Positions 34,672-46,539 of a stretch of DNA of 64,000 bases are shown piece by piece. The DNA comes from Lactarius indigo (lineage: Eukaryota; Basidiomycota; Agaricomycetes; Russulales; Russulaceae). Where the stretch lies: contig JAFKAC010000120.1 in the NCBI GenBank assembly GCA_025766275.1, positions 62,001-126,000 on the forward strand, in the 5' to 3' direction. Position numbers and translations under genes: made by a program. The notes beneath the pieces were generated by a model that made no database searches, was not told where the DNA came from, and was given only the letters and a program-made list of their open reading frames with translations. Position 1 is the first letter of the stretch. The number at the start of each line of letters is the position of its first letter.

Positions 34672-37600
34672 TCACGCACCATAGTGCACAAAATTCACCC
34701 AACGCTCCAGACCCACGCCCCGTTTTTGCCTCAGCTTCTGGACGGCGTTCCTAAGCGCACGTGCCGATCTCCTATATGCTGGCACCTTCTTCCCCTGGTT
34801 AGAAGACATCGTCTTGTAGAAATGTTTCGCCAGTTCCGGACCGTCGTCGTCCACCACAGCCCACAACGTTCCAACCACGCTTCTGAATCCACTATATTGC
34901 ATCGCGGCAGCAAGATGCAGCGCTTCGTCGGCAATGCTCTGCTCCGTGAGCTCCGCAGAGTGACAAGCAGAAAGAAACGCGAACTCTGCGCTTGGAAGAC
35001 GAGACCGCACGATGTCAAGAAGTGTTAGACGCCCTTCTCCTCGAAGCTTGAACCACGCATCGAATGGTCTCCCGGTCTCTAGATATCCATGACATGCAAG
35101 GTGAAGAAATGGATGTCGCTGAAGACCTCTCGTCACTTCGTCTACTGTTGCGTCATCTGAGACGAGACAGTGCGCATTTTTGCCGAGGTGTGCTCGAATG
35201 GCCATTATCTCTCTCCATACCCCAGGGAGATTATCGTTTGGTCGCCCAACAAGAAGCAGAGACGGCTGATCTGACATCGGTGGACCCAGTGCACGGGACT
35301 GGATGAGCGCTGAGAGCGTCGGGGTATATGAAGAAATATATAGATCTGAGAAATATCGCTCTTCTCCGTCGTCTGAGGGAACCGGGCCCATGGCGTGGAG
35401 AGGAAGAGCACAGAATACGGACGTGGGACACCACCAAACTCGGGACTGCTCCACTATGTTCAACCCGCGGAGTCTATCGATCACTAGTCGGCCAACAAGC
35501 TCGTAGAGTTCCTTGAGCACGGAGCGTAGAACGTCTTCGTATTCTTTGGATCCAGGTGAGAACTCTTTGCGCGTGTTCAATAGGCTATCTTTCAACTTTG
35601 TCGCGCGATCGTAGAAATCATCGGCAGTGGGAATGAGAGACGGTGACGAGTCATGGAGCAGTACAAGGATATCGCAACGCCATCTAGAATGGTTGATGAT
35701 AATCACGGGTCCCCGTGAAGCGGCATCGCAGACCGAGTCGAATCGCGGCGTCTCCAAAAATGTCTCAAAGCTCGGCAACTTTCGGATCTGCGAGATGAGC
35801 GTCTCGCGCTCTTTCAGTAAGTCTCGCTGTTGTTTATGGATGCGACCGAACCCGTCTTCAAAATTTCCGTCGCGAAAGGAAACACCTGGAAAATTTCCAT
35901 AGCCCCCAACCTGATGGTTCAGAGTAGTCGTGGTAAGATCCTCGAGTTGTTGGTTGGTCTCTACAAGCCTGTCCGCAAAGTCCTGGTTGGCCCTGCGCAG
36001 TTGGTCGATTGAGGTGCGAAAGCCGCGCATTTCGGACCAGAGGAGGGACCTCCCTTGCTCGAGAACTTCGATCGCCTGTTCGGGTTGACCTATGTGAATG
36101 AGATACGACGCGTAGTCCAATGGCATTTGGGAAATTGCCTCCTTTGAGGCGAGGAGAACGTGTTGCATTTCGAGTATGGGTGTGAAGATGAGACTGCTCT
36201 GCATCAATGACAAGGCAGCTTGATATGCGGTAAATACTGTGGAGTGCCCAGCATCCCGCGCAAGCGATGCCCATTCGCAAGCCAAGTCGAGTCTGTTCGG
36301 AGCGCTCATGCTCTCATTATCGATGGCCACGTGACAAAGTCGTATACATTCGTCCAAGTCTTGCTTGCGACCCAGCAGCCGCCAGGAGTCGATCAAGGAC
36401 TTAGAGAGTCGTCGAAGTACCTTGAAGTAGGAAGATGAGCTAGGAACCGTGATTTTGAGAGCACGGCGATCCACGGTAATAGACTCCTCCAGATACTCAA
36501 CCTTCCTGTTGCAATCGAATGCTTGGCGTAGAAGTTGACCTAAGGAGGCACAACGTTCGGTTTCAGCTGCAGAACGTGGGGCATGGACTGTGGCGACTTG
36601 GAGTGCGGCTCGCTGAAACTCAATGGCATCTTCAATGTCCTTGATATCTCCGGTATCACCGGCCTTGAAAGCGCGAGCGAATGTGACAGCCGAAACATGC
36701 CACCACGCCGCGGGTATCTCTTCGCGTGTCCTGGGGAGATCGTGAACGCGTTGTTCAAAGGCCCACGGCATATCGACGCAGGCAAATACCAAAGCCTCTG
36801 ATGTGAATGGATGGCGCAGAAATCTGGTCGGCGTAAAGGGTATGAACATCAGCAGGTCATCGAACTTATCCCGAGGTCCCATCCGGCTAAATCGATCAGC
36901 GCGTCTGCCCAGGCACCAATCCAAGAGCAGTTTTACAACGGGATGACCCTCGGGCGCGAGGGTAGGATAATCGAACCAGGAACGACAGCGAGATATTGCC
37001 TCCTCAATATATTCAGGACGCTCTTGCTCGTTGCACCGAAAGATCGTAAACCTCGCCATTAAGACGCATGCTTCGACCGGATGTGAACTCAGATTGTCCC
37101 CGAGGCGATTGGGAGCGACCATCTCTTCGAGGACCTCCATCGCTTCGTGGTAGTCATCGTCAGAAGAAGCTTGCAGGAAGCGGAATTGGAGAGAGGTAGC
37201 AAGTTCGAGGTGAATGGCATGCACTCCTGGAGGGCACATCTCGACAGCCTTTCTTAGGCATTCAATGACTTGGTCCAGGGTCCTTCCTTGTAGCGTTGGA
37301 CGAAATTCGACGGAAAGCAAACCACCCAAAGTGGTGAAGGCCTCGACGGGGTAGTCCCCCGAAACGTCCGAATTAAGAAGCTCGTGACAAAGCCCTACCA
37401 TCTCTTCAATTGTCCGCGTCTCATCTCCAGCGTGTAGACGGACGTGGTTTTCTAAAACCTTTACAAAAAACTGTAAAAGTTTATTCCGAGAAGTGTTGCA
37501 GGCCTCGAGAGGTAAGTCGCGGAGGTAACGCAAGTATTGGATTCCACATTTGCTATCTTCCGTTGAGCGCGAATGTCTGACACGCCTTCCCAGAGAGAGT

Positions 37601-37920
37601 GCGATATTGCGGAAAATTTCGACGATATTTATACGATAGCTGGCACGTCGCTCCCAGCGAAGTATAAGGATGGCCTCTGTGGCATGGAGCAAGCTCTTGT
37701 CGACGTCTTCCTTTCTAAATGACAGTTGATAGCGCTCCGTCCGAGCATCACTCAGCCTTCCGAGCCACACAGGGCGCTCAGGATGGAATCGAGGTAAAGT
37801 GGAGAGATGGCTCTCAATCATATCGATGTAACCATCAATTGGATCTGCAAATAGAATAATGATGGGACACTAGTTACAGGGGGTAAGGGGGTTGTTCCAC
37901 GTACACTGCTGGTTGTCCAT
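34672..37920 (-). CDS. TPR-CHAT protein (putative caspase-like protease), divergent paralog
   Basis: Two minus-strand exons: a 16 nt exon 37920-37905 (ATG plus four codons and one base) and 37844-34672, giving 1062 aa. The N-terminal two thirds is alpha-helical and TPR-like (e.g. TEAILILRW, YLRYLRDLPLEACN, VIECLRKAVEMCPPG, DYHEAMEVLEEM). The C-terminal part from about residue 700 is a CHAT domain, a clan CD cysteine-peptidase fold related to caspases and separase. The expected catalytic His is His924 (LHLACHGYLETG) and Cys is Cys966 (FAFLSACHSAEL). A conserved ADEALHLAAAMQYSGFRSVVGTLW segment follows, and the end is ERWVNFVHYGA. Gene layout, first micro-exon and domain order match the three copies at 52.6-64 kb, but the sequence is clearly diverged. 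In bacteria TPR-CHAT proteins act in defence-linked proteolysis; fungal roles are largely unknown, so immune or cell-death function is inference. Confidence 0.9.
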
Positions 37921-39008
37921 ACTTCAAAAGAGTAGAATGTGACGTCCACGACCCTAACGGTGACAAGGATAGTGACTTTGTTAACCGAGGAGGAAGAGGG
38001 GATTCACTTTAAGTTATCATAATTGGGCACGCTTCAGCCACAGGGAGGCAGGGCTAGGGCGCATCTGGACCCAATGGAAGTCCCCCGACCAGGTGGAAAG
38101 AAGCTGGCGACGGAACTTCCCGAAACCAGTGTCATTTGTTCGAGTTCGCCTTCCGTCGCCGAACGGCTTTGTCTGCGTCAACGTCTCCCTCATTCCTTGT
38201 CTTCCCTTTGACATTACACTGGCACGTTTTCCTTATTCCGTTTCCCTCTTTGTCATCTATATTCGGTGCCATTTTCCCTGGTAGCTATAGAACACATGTA
38301 CTCGAACTTGCACGCTCGAATCAAGTCAGATATTTAATTCTCCAGCCATGGATTAGAAGCCCTCGTGGTCCCATCTGCATCTCGAGGATCCAGTACCTCT
38401 GCGTCTTGATGTCTTAGCCTGCTTGCTCTGTCGTCATTTTATTCTTCAACTCCTCCATTCCCTATCTACTTTTCCTGTCCAGTATCACGAACGCGCGCAC
38501 GCAGGGCCATTTCCACAGATACAACTAATGGGCGTTCAACACTGTCCTGCTTCAGTCGGACCTACTCCACTACGATTTGATTCACACACCGATCAACAAA
38601 CGAAAATCTAGGCTCATGCCTGGAAATACTCGAGGCGTGACATCGAGTTTGCTTCTAACTGCTAAAGTAAAAGAAGAGCACTATGCTCGAACTGGGGGAA
38701 AAAGACATTCCCAGGTTTCGCCAACTCGAAGAGATTTCCCGCAGCACAGCCCTCCTAGAGTACGGAACTCCGGCGAGTCAAAAGTCAGAGAGATGACAAG
38801 ACGGCAAAAGCAAAAAATTCCACTGAAACTCAAAAAATGGGGACGGGGACAATGCGCCTTGCTGTGTGGTCGTGTGGTAGTACCAGGTCTTACTGTGGAC
38901 GCCAACTCGCAAGCACGTGTCCAAAGATGGGCCGGCTCTTCTTGATAAGAGCGCATCCTCCACAACTTCCCTTCCACAATCCACTTCCACCACCATTCGA
39001 AAGACACC
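37921..39008. promoter_or_regulatory. Divergent intergenic region (CHAT gene and C2H2 gene)
   Basis: About 1.1 kb between divergent starts with pyrimidine-rich stretches (38160-38280, 38420-38490). It should contain both promoters. No open frame with coding character and no repeat is visible. Confidence 0.4.
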
Positions 39009-40962
39009 ATGCAACAGATTTACTCCAATGCGGCTCACATGGCCTCCTTCTCGTCCAGGACTAGTGCCCCATCATTGGACAAGGACCAGACAGCAATGTG
39101 GTCTCTAAGTACCGGATCCGTCCAGCCAGGCAGAGGTTTCACTTTCAATCAGAAACCTGTTTCTCAACAACAGCACGGGACAAGCCACGCCTTCCCAGAT
39201 GTTACAGCCACCGGATTCGGGTGCAGCTCCGTGAGTACACATTCACCCTTGAGATACGAGAAGTCGTTTAATTTTCGAGTCGGTGCCACAGGATGTTGAC
39301 TGGGACCCAGCAGCTGCGCTTTGGGGTGCATCTGAGGATGTACTTGGGGCCGTAACAAACGACTTGACTCGTCCGCACCTGGTGAGCACGCAGACTCTTC
39401 GGCAGACTACCGACCGAGGATATTGACTTTGTCAAGGTTGCGCCGCAGGATTTTGCATCTTGGATAACGCCCAAGCCACGTACGTCCTGGTCGCCCTTCT
39501 GCCACAACTTGTATTAACCCTACCTCAAGCCCTCACTGACACCAGCTCAGCAATGTCTCCGTGGAGCACAAGTATTATACCAGCCGGTATTGTTCCATTT
39601 CTCCTTAACCAGGCGTCTGTCACATACAGGGTGAATGAGAACGACAACAATGAACTATTACCTTTTTTCACGCCCACTCTCCTGTAGGACCCCGTGCCAC
39701 CAACAAGTAGGGGTTTGGCGGTGCCAAGCCCCTCGCAGGGCGACCCGACCCCGATCCTGGCGCCAAATCTGTTTGCTGGCACAGGGAGTTCTTACCTTGC
39801 CAGTCGGGGAAGTGCCCAGGGCCATCTCGTGCCGGGCTACACCGGGGTTTCCTCGGAGTACGATTACACTGGCAACGGGAACATATTGTAAGTACCCTTT
39901 CAACTCTACCTCTATTCCCCGCACCGGGAGCGACTCATCCACCTTCGCTGACACGGGCGGTCGCAGGTACTATCCCGGACAGTGGGGCCCCACAGGGCCT
40001 TTCGAGCTCGATTTCACCACAGTGGAAGACGTAGAAATGGGTCTGTCTATGATGCCTGCAGTCACGTCAGACATAATCCTTGGCAAGCGATCTCGTACCA
40101 ATGAAACGGACGGAATTGTCGACCTCGAAGGTGAAGGCCATGACCTACGCCCAAAGAAGAAGGGTAAGGAGTTATCGGAGCCACAAGGGATTTTGGAGTG
40201 GAAGGACCCTCAAGCAAGGTCCAGCACAAGTCTGCTACCAGGGACCCGAAACAAGGGATCAACCATATATCCAAGGCAATGAGACGCGGAGCTAGGGGAC
40301 ACGCGGCAACAAGTGCGCAAGGACTTTACGATCGATTCCTGCCGGGTCCAAGTGTCCAGCAGGAGTTGGCTGAAGCCATTACTCAGGAACTGACTTGGGT
40401 CGAGGAGTGCGTACAAGGGGAGGAGCCTCGACGGATGGAAGGCACGGGGCAACAGCAAGATCACGTAGTGCGGAACGGTGCATGGACGGAAGAAGGCGGG
40501 CTGCTCTTTCCAATCCCGAAAAGTCTGAGGGAGAGGTACAGTAAGCTACTCACAGCCACAGGGGCTGATTGGGAGCGTGGCGCAGTCAACGAGCTGAGGT
40601 GCCGGCTCTGCCCCCGCACACGGTTCAGCGCATGGGAGGGCTTCAAGCGGCACTGCGACACGACCAGGGTGCACCTCTGGGACATCTACATTTGTGACCA
40701 CTGTGGAGACTACTTCGGACGCAGCGACTCCTTCATGCGACACAGGAGGAGGCGCCCGCAGGTGTGCCAGAAGGCGGTCTCAGAGAGGGCCGAAGCCAAG
40801 GGGAGGGATATTAAACGGCTGCATGAGGATTTCAAGGCGCGGATGGTGCGCTGTCTGGACGACGGGGGGAACATTGGGGTACCCTTTTTCGCAATGGTCA
40901 AGGCCAAGTACCTGAGCGCATCGAAGGAAGTGGCAGAGAACGCTCCTAGCGAGCACAACTGA
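39009..40962 (+). CDS. C2H2-type zinc-finger protein
   Basis: Seven exons inferred: 39009-39230, 39292-39381, 39449-39479, 39530-39630, 39688-39887, 39967-40163, 40205-40962, giving about 532 aa. The acceptor of the last intron is ambiguous (40198 also keeps frame). The first 280 residues are low complexity and likely disordered, with an acidic patch and a basic KKK-type end, typical of a regulatory N-terminus. Two zinc fingers lie in the C-terminal part: C413-x2-C416-x13-H430-x6-H437 (CRLCPRTRFSAWEGFKRH) and C444-x2-C447-x12-H460-x7-C468 (CDHCGDYFGRSDSFMRH, a C2HC variant). The second contains the canonical RSDSFxRH helix used for DNA contact. This suggests a nuclear DNA-binding factor. Its targets are unknown. 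The 3' UTR contains A/T-rich sequence at 41085-41105. Confidence 0.7.
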
Positions 40963-42593
40963 GGGTTGAAAGGCAAGGAGCTAAGTTAATCTCTTCTAAC
41001 GCCATATTGGTAAACCTCAATGGGGAGGCTTTCTCTTCTGGCTTACATTCGGATCTTGTTGGATGACTTGGCTTGCCTTTGTCCCTTATATATATCTTTA
41101 TTGGCTCGGTCTTGTACTAGTGTCTGTATTTCTTCCCATTTCCTCATGGACATGATCATCCCGGTCTCTGAGCTACGAGCCCGGCCACGAATACAGTAGA
41201 ATAACAGATCGTATCAATGAGCCAGCCGCAGACAAGGGTAAAAAGGAGTTGGTGTCAGGAAAGAGAGCGTGTGTCTGAGGGTGACGATCGATTACAAACA
41301 GCCGAGAAAACACCAGACACCTATGATAGTTACAGCGACTCGCTTGGGTGGCGGGTATTACGGTCCGATGTCTGTTGTGTTGCATTTGGACCGCCACATG
41401 AGTAAACCGAGATAACTTAGATGCTGCGTACAGTACCACGCGTTTCGTTTGTTGGTGGGGAAGCGGGCCCCGGTAGATGCACTGCTGAGAGGCTGCGAGG
41501 CAGTGGCAGCTACAGTCACGGTCCCATGCGCCGCCGTTTGTTGCTCCACTCTTCTCGCCAGTGGGGCCCATCTCGTTGCACTGCCAATGTGATGCAGTCC
41601 AGTTCTTGATGCAAGCTTGATGGGTGACGCACCCCCAACGTATTGGTGTTTATTACTCTGCGCTCACGGACGTGGCGTAGTACTCGGACTGGCAGACGTG
41701 GGAGTTCCCACGTCAAGTCGTACATCCAATGTGCGTGATGGCGGCTGACTCGAACCCCATTTTTTCTGTCGTCGCAACATGTGTGCAGCGCGCGAGTTTT
41801 TGTTGGCGTTACTGTATATAGGCATTCCAATCTCGCAGAATAGTTGGCGATGAAACTCACGGCGGCATCATGTCCGAGTCTCGGCTGATGCCTAATTTAA
41901 GGTTGATGCTGAGCGCAGACATCTGATGGCTCATCCTATCATCGGCACACAGGAGATGCGTTGGCGGAAAGAAGGGACGAACCTGCGAGGGATGACCTCG
42001 GACTAAACTATTCATGCGGTCAACATCGGATTCCCAAGAAGTTCTCGCCGAAGTTGAAGAGCAGAATTCTTGACGGCTTTCTGGCTGCTCGGTACCACTC
42101 CTCTTCCTACCCTGGCTCCACGTAACATGGGTGTAGACTTATAGGTTCCGCCGTCCACAGCAGTCTTTCCTACTGCAGTGACATACTGTAGTCACGGTGC
42201 CGGTGGCGCCAGAACATGGGAAAATGATGTACTCGGACTGGAATTCACGGCAAAACTTTGAGCGGTTTCAGTTCAGCGGACTTGGGCACTGTGTTTCCCG
42301 CTATCATCACTCCACATCAATCACAATTGGGAGCATTGCTCATTGTACCAGATGGTAAGATCTCATCACAGTGACTATCGGACCTACTTAAGTACCACGA
42401 TTTCGATGCAAGGTCCCCCAGCTCTTGCTTGATTTCGCATTCTTTCTCCGACACTGGTTGGTGCGTACACCCATGGTCTCGTCTTGTCATGAAGCGTACT
42501 AACGCATATGTAGTCCAAATCTTCTTTCTTTAACGTTCAACTCTCACTCAATCCCATACCCACACACCTTAATCAACGACGAACTACAACACG
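40963..42593. other. Intergenic region and 5' flank of secreted-family C
   Basis: No gene supported. About 41690-41805 is a diverged direct repeat of 43930-44045 (shared TCCCAC-TCAAGT-GTACATCC and CATGTGTGCA-CGCGCGA blocks). From about 41860 to the start, the flank is repeated before copy D (from about 45277), including GGCTGATGCC, the ACTTAAGT core element (42385-42392) and the leader up to CTTTCTTTAACGTTCAA. Confidence 0.5.
42461..42513 (+). promoter_or_regulatory. 5'-UTR intron of secreted-family C
   Basis: CACTGGTTG|GTGCGT...GTACTAAC...ATATGTAG|TCCAAATC; 53 bp, conserved in position with the other three paralogs, with the shared CTTAAGTACCACGATTTCGAT element about 70 bp upstream. Confidence 0.7.
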
Positions 42594-43325
42594 ATGCACG
42601 CGTCCCACGTCGCTATCCTTGTCCTCGCCGCCTCTGCTGCTTCCCCCGTCTTCTCTGCCCCTCTCGCGTACGTCGATTTTCCTTTCGAGTCACACAATAT
42701 CGGCTGATTTATTAGTAGTGCTCGTGGCACTACCGGCGCGCTCGCCACCTCTGACGTTGTTGCCCGCGGTTTCCCGGCCAGTCTCTTTAGTAACGTGAAC
42801 AAAGGCACGACAGCGATTAAACGCGATGGTCTCGTCGACGACTTTGAGGCCCGCGGATTCAACCCAAGTCTCTTCAGCAACGTGAACAAAGGCACGAAAG
42901 CAGCTCGAGAACCCAACCCCGACGCGAAAGAAATCGCTGGCATCGCTCGGAAACTCGCCGACTTGCTCAGTCGTGACGACCTCGACGATTTCGTCCAGGG
43001 AATCGCCCGCCGCGATCACGATGTCTCCGACTCGGACCCGCACGAGGCACTGGCACGCGCCTTCCCTGCTGCCATCGGTGCCCTTGACGACTTTCTCGCT
43101 GATCACGGCTTCCCGAGGCCAAACCGTCTCATCAACCGTGTCCGATCCCGTGACCTGGAGGATCCTTTCCTTCAGACCATTTCCCGACGCGGTATTTTTA
43201 ATGCCATTATCAAGGCGATAAAAGCAATCACCGGGTCCAAAAAAGTTGCGGGCCGGGATGTCACTCCAGAGCAGTTGATCGCACTTGCTTTGCTCGCGAA
43301 CCCTCCGTTGGAATCTCTTGATTAG
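42594..43325 (+). CDS. Secreted repeat-family protein C
   Basis: Exons 42594-42667 (74 nt, signal peptide MHASHVAILVLAASAASPVFS) and 42719-43325 give 226 aa. Two imperfect modules of the form ARGF-x-x-SLFSNVNKGT-x-A occur near residues 37-60 and 68-88, the first followed by a dibasic KR|DGLVDD. Further basic-acidic junctions follow (SRDDLDDF, ARRDHDVSD, SRDLED, SRR|GIFNAIIKAIKAI). The end is GRDVTPEQLIALALLANPPLESLD. The repeated basic-then-Asp pattern could mark Kex2-type processing into several peptides. Exon 1 length, intron phase, 5'-UTR intron and tail place it with A and B, but its repeat module is that of D. Function unknown. Confidence 0.82.
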
Positions 43326-45861
43326 GTGGTACGGCGCAGTAGTAACGAGAAACGAGGTGACATGACACAACACGATTACATGATGATGCGCGTTTGTACT
43401 TGATCCATTATGCGTTCTGCGTTCTGTGAATGTGAATGGGATGGTGTTCAGAGCGCTGCCGAAGTGTTTGGATTAATTTTTGTAGGCGGTTACTGTCGAT
43501 ACCGGCAGCGAAAGGCGTTGTAAACCCCCATCGACTCTGGGGGCCCAAAGGTGTGCAGGTTGCAGGTACGCCGCTCTCGGGTCACTATAATATGTGCGAC
43601 CCGCAGGATGCGCGCCTGGTGGCCCATGCCGTGAAGCGAAGCCGGGATTGCAATATTCCCTTGAATATTCCAGCACCACTGTCGTCTGAGTCGACCTTAC
43701 TCAGGATTGCTCTCCTACTTAAATACTCCCCGAAGGTTCTGTGCTGCCGGCCGAGCTCCTGACTGCAGTCCAGTCCTTCCGATCTGTGAGGTCATCATCC
43801 CGGTCACCCGGGCCGTTGTCGCCTTGACTTGGAGCAATAATTACCCCCTAAATAGGTACAGTAGTCACGATGGCTGCCGCGGCCTACACTGTACCCGACG
43901 CCCACAGGCGCAGCGCATTCGGGACGCTGACGTGGCGAGTCCCACCTCAAGTTGTACATCCTAGGTGTGCGACAGTAGCTGACTCAAACGCCGTTTTCTT
44001 CAGTAGCCACTGCATGTGTGCAACGCGCGACTTTGTTGTACTACTAGTATTGGTGCTGCGACCAGGACCACGACGTCTGGTACTCTGCTTTTGGACAAGA
44101 GCATACCCTCCTTTCCTTTGTGAGGAGCATGTCCTCACTGACCCAAGGCCCAGAAAGTTAGACCACTACGATTCGATACATTATGGTTGATTACGGAAAA
44201 CGAACATACCTGCGTTAATTATCTCCGTCTGCGTTCGCATCCGTGTCTTCAAAAGTTCGTCCACGTCTTGCGTTTCTGTACTTCAACTCCTTTTCCTTCA
44301 CTATTATCTGGGTTGGAGTTTATTGTCCGCTCCATGCTTGAACTATCATCGTCCCTGTTACAGTACTTCCCACACGGTCTAAGTCTTCCGGCTTCTCGAA
44401 AACTTCAACTCGCCTTTACACTTCCCAAGAGATTCCCCTAGTTCCTGATATTTGTCTCTCCCCAACCTGTTTCATCTTGGTTGCCCACCGAGTAAGACCC
44501 GCTCTCCAAGGTGGTTCTGTATTGCCTGCGCGGTATGCCCAAGCTTGAGGGCCATGCAGGAGACGTCGTGCACTCCCGCGTGATTCTCAATTGCGTTCTA
44601 AAGAGCATCATTTGGAGGTAAGTGGGCTCTTTTGGGATCCACATGGGCGACCGTGACGTGCACAACGCACTCATTCTCATCACTGAAAAGTATCGTATGC
44701 CCTAATCGAAATCGACGCCCCACTGACCCAGTCCGTCCTTGACGCACATGAATCTACCACATCATTCCTCTCGATCTACAACACGTTCTCGCACTGCCAA
44801 CTAGTCCTACTCAGGCCCATGCTGTATGGCACACCTGCATCACTAGTACGCGCATCTATCGACGTGGGGAATGGCTCACTAGATCATGGACTCTACCTCG
44901 ACGTCCTTCTACAGCTACAATCAGAACTGCTGGCCCCAAGTTCTCCTTGACCCCATCTCATCACCTCTATTCCATCATCACGATACGATCATATTAGGCC
45001 ATAGGTTATAGAATGACTTTTATGTGACCATGTTGAACCGGTGACCTATGACCGCCATGCTATCACTGCAACTTGATTATCGAAAGAATTACTACTACCA
45101 TTGTACAAGAACACAACGATGCCGTTGTTTTCGGTGTATAGGTCTTGATGCCATACTTCAAATCATATCCTGATGCTTGCACTTGATTCTACTATGAGAT
45201 GAGAACGACCAAAATTTCGAGATATAACGGAATCTGACGATGTCATTCAAATCTCGTGGGGAGTTGACGGTGAGACCTATGGCGGTATCACGTCTCAGCT
45301 TGCGTCTCAGGCTCGGGCTGATGCCAAGGGCGACGTTGATGCCTGCGTTCATCGCAGGCATCTGACCTCTCGTCCTACTTTCCTTCCTTTCGCGTAATAT
45401 AGGTATAGATCTATGGGTTCCACAATCTTTCCTAGTAAGTAGTTACACAGAGCTGGTAGATGGGAAAACGAGGAGTTCACGTGACGCCAAGCCGTTTCAG
45501 TTTACAATATCATATCATCATCATAGCAGCTTGTATAGCAAGCAGTATCTTTTTGATACTACTTGATCCAATCTCAACTGGAAGCATTGCCCATTGTACG
45601 AAATGGTGGAGTCGCACCTCGGTGACTATTGGACCTACTACTTAAGTGCTATGATTTCGATACGAGGCTCCCCAGCTCCTGCTCACTTTCGTGTTCTTTC
45701 TCTGGCACTGGTTGGTGAGCATATGCATGGTCTCATCATGTCATGGAACGTGCTAACGCATAAGCAGTCCAAATCCTCTTTCTTTAACGTTCAAATCACA
45801 CCCAATCCCTGTCCTTTTCGTTTACGATTCCCATACCCACACTTTGATTAACTACAACACA
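43326..45861. other. Region between secreted-family C and D with duplicated flanks
   Basis: 43326-43860 is the 3' flank of C; parts recur after D at 46540-46980 (e.g. TAGGTGGTACGG, GTGTTTGGATT, GGCTCCTGACT versus GAGCTCCTGACT). 43930-44045 is a relic direct repeat of 41690-41805. 45277-45861 is the 5' flank of D shared with C. No gene is supported in 44050-45270. Confidence 0.45.
45715..45767 (+). promoter_or_regulatory. 5'-UTR intron of secreted-family D
   Basis: CACTGGTTG|GTGAGC...GTGCTAAC...ATAAGCAG|TCCAAATC; 53 bp. The core element CTACTTAAGTGCTATGATTTCG lies about 75 bp upstream, at 45635-45655. Confidence 0.7.
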
Positions 45862-46539
45862 ATGCACGCATGTCACGTCGCTATCCTTGTTCTCGCCGCC
45901 TCTGCCGCTTCCCCTGTCTTCTCTGCCCCTCTCGCGTACGTCCTTTCTCCTCTCAAATCTTGCAATATCGGCTGATTTGTTGGTAGTGCTCGGGGCGCTG
46001 CTGGTGTGCCCGCCACCTCTGACGCTGTTGTCCGCGGCTTCTCGACCAGTGTCTTCAGCAACGTGAACAAAGGCACGAAAGCGGTTAAACGTGATGTCCC
46101 ACTCGACGACATTCAGGCGTCCGACGCCGGCGTAAAAGCAATCATCAGCGTCATGAAGGGCCTCTTCGGCAATGGCCCAGTCGACGACGTGAAGGCCCGT
46201 GGCTTCGACACCGGCATCTTCAGTAACCTGAACAAAGGCACGCAAGCGCTTGGAGCACGCGGCTTGGTTCAAGGACTCATCAAAAGCCTGGAGGACGTCT
46301 TTAGCTTAGGCTTAATCGCTCGTGACGACGTCGACGATTCCGTCTTGGCGGACGCCTTCGTCCAGGCCATTTCCCGACACGATGTTTCCGAACTCGAGGC
46401 TCGCAAAGTAATTTCCGGCGGCGCCGTTTTACAGACGATAAAAGATATCCTCCAGGTCATCTCAAGACGGGACGTCACCCCAGAGCAGCTAATCGCACTT
46501 GCCTCGCTCACGAGCACTCCGTTAAATTCTCTCGATTAG
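45862..46539 (+). CDS. Secreted repeat-family protein D
   Basis: Exons 45862-45935 (74 nt) and 45987-46539 give 208 aa. The signal peptide is MHACHVAILVLAASAASPVFS, with one Cys replacing the Ser of the paralogs. Two modules of the form RGF-x-T-x-[VI]FSN[VL]NKGT-x-A are visible, separated by KR|DVPLDDIQASDAGVKAIISVMKGLFG. The C-terminal part has LIARDDVDDSVL, ISRHDVSELEARK and ISRR|DVTPEQLIALASL, and ends PLNSLD. Compared with C it has lost the segment around DHGFPRPN and gained an internal VMKGLFGNGPVDD stretch. The locus pair C/D is a segmental duplication of about 2 kb per unit. Function unknown; secretion predicted. Confidence 0.82.
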
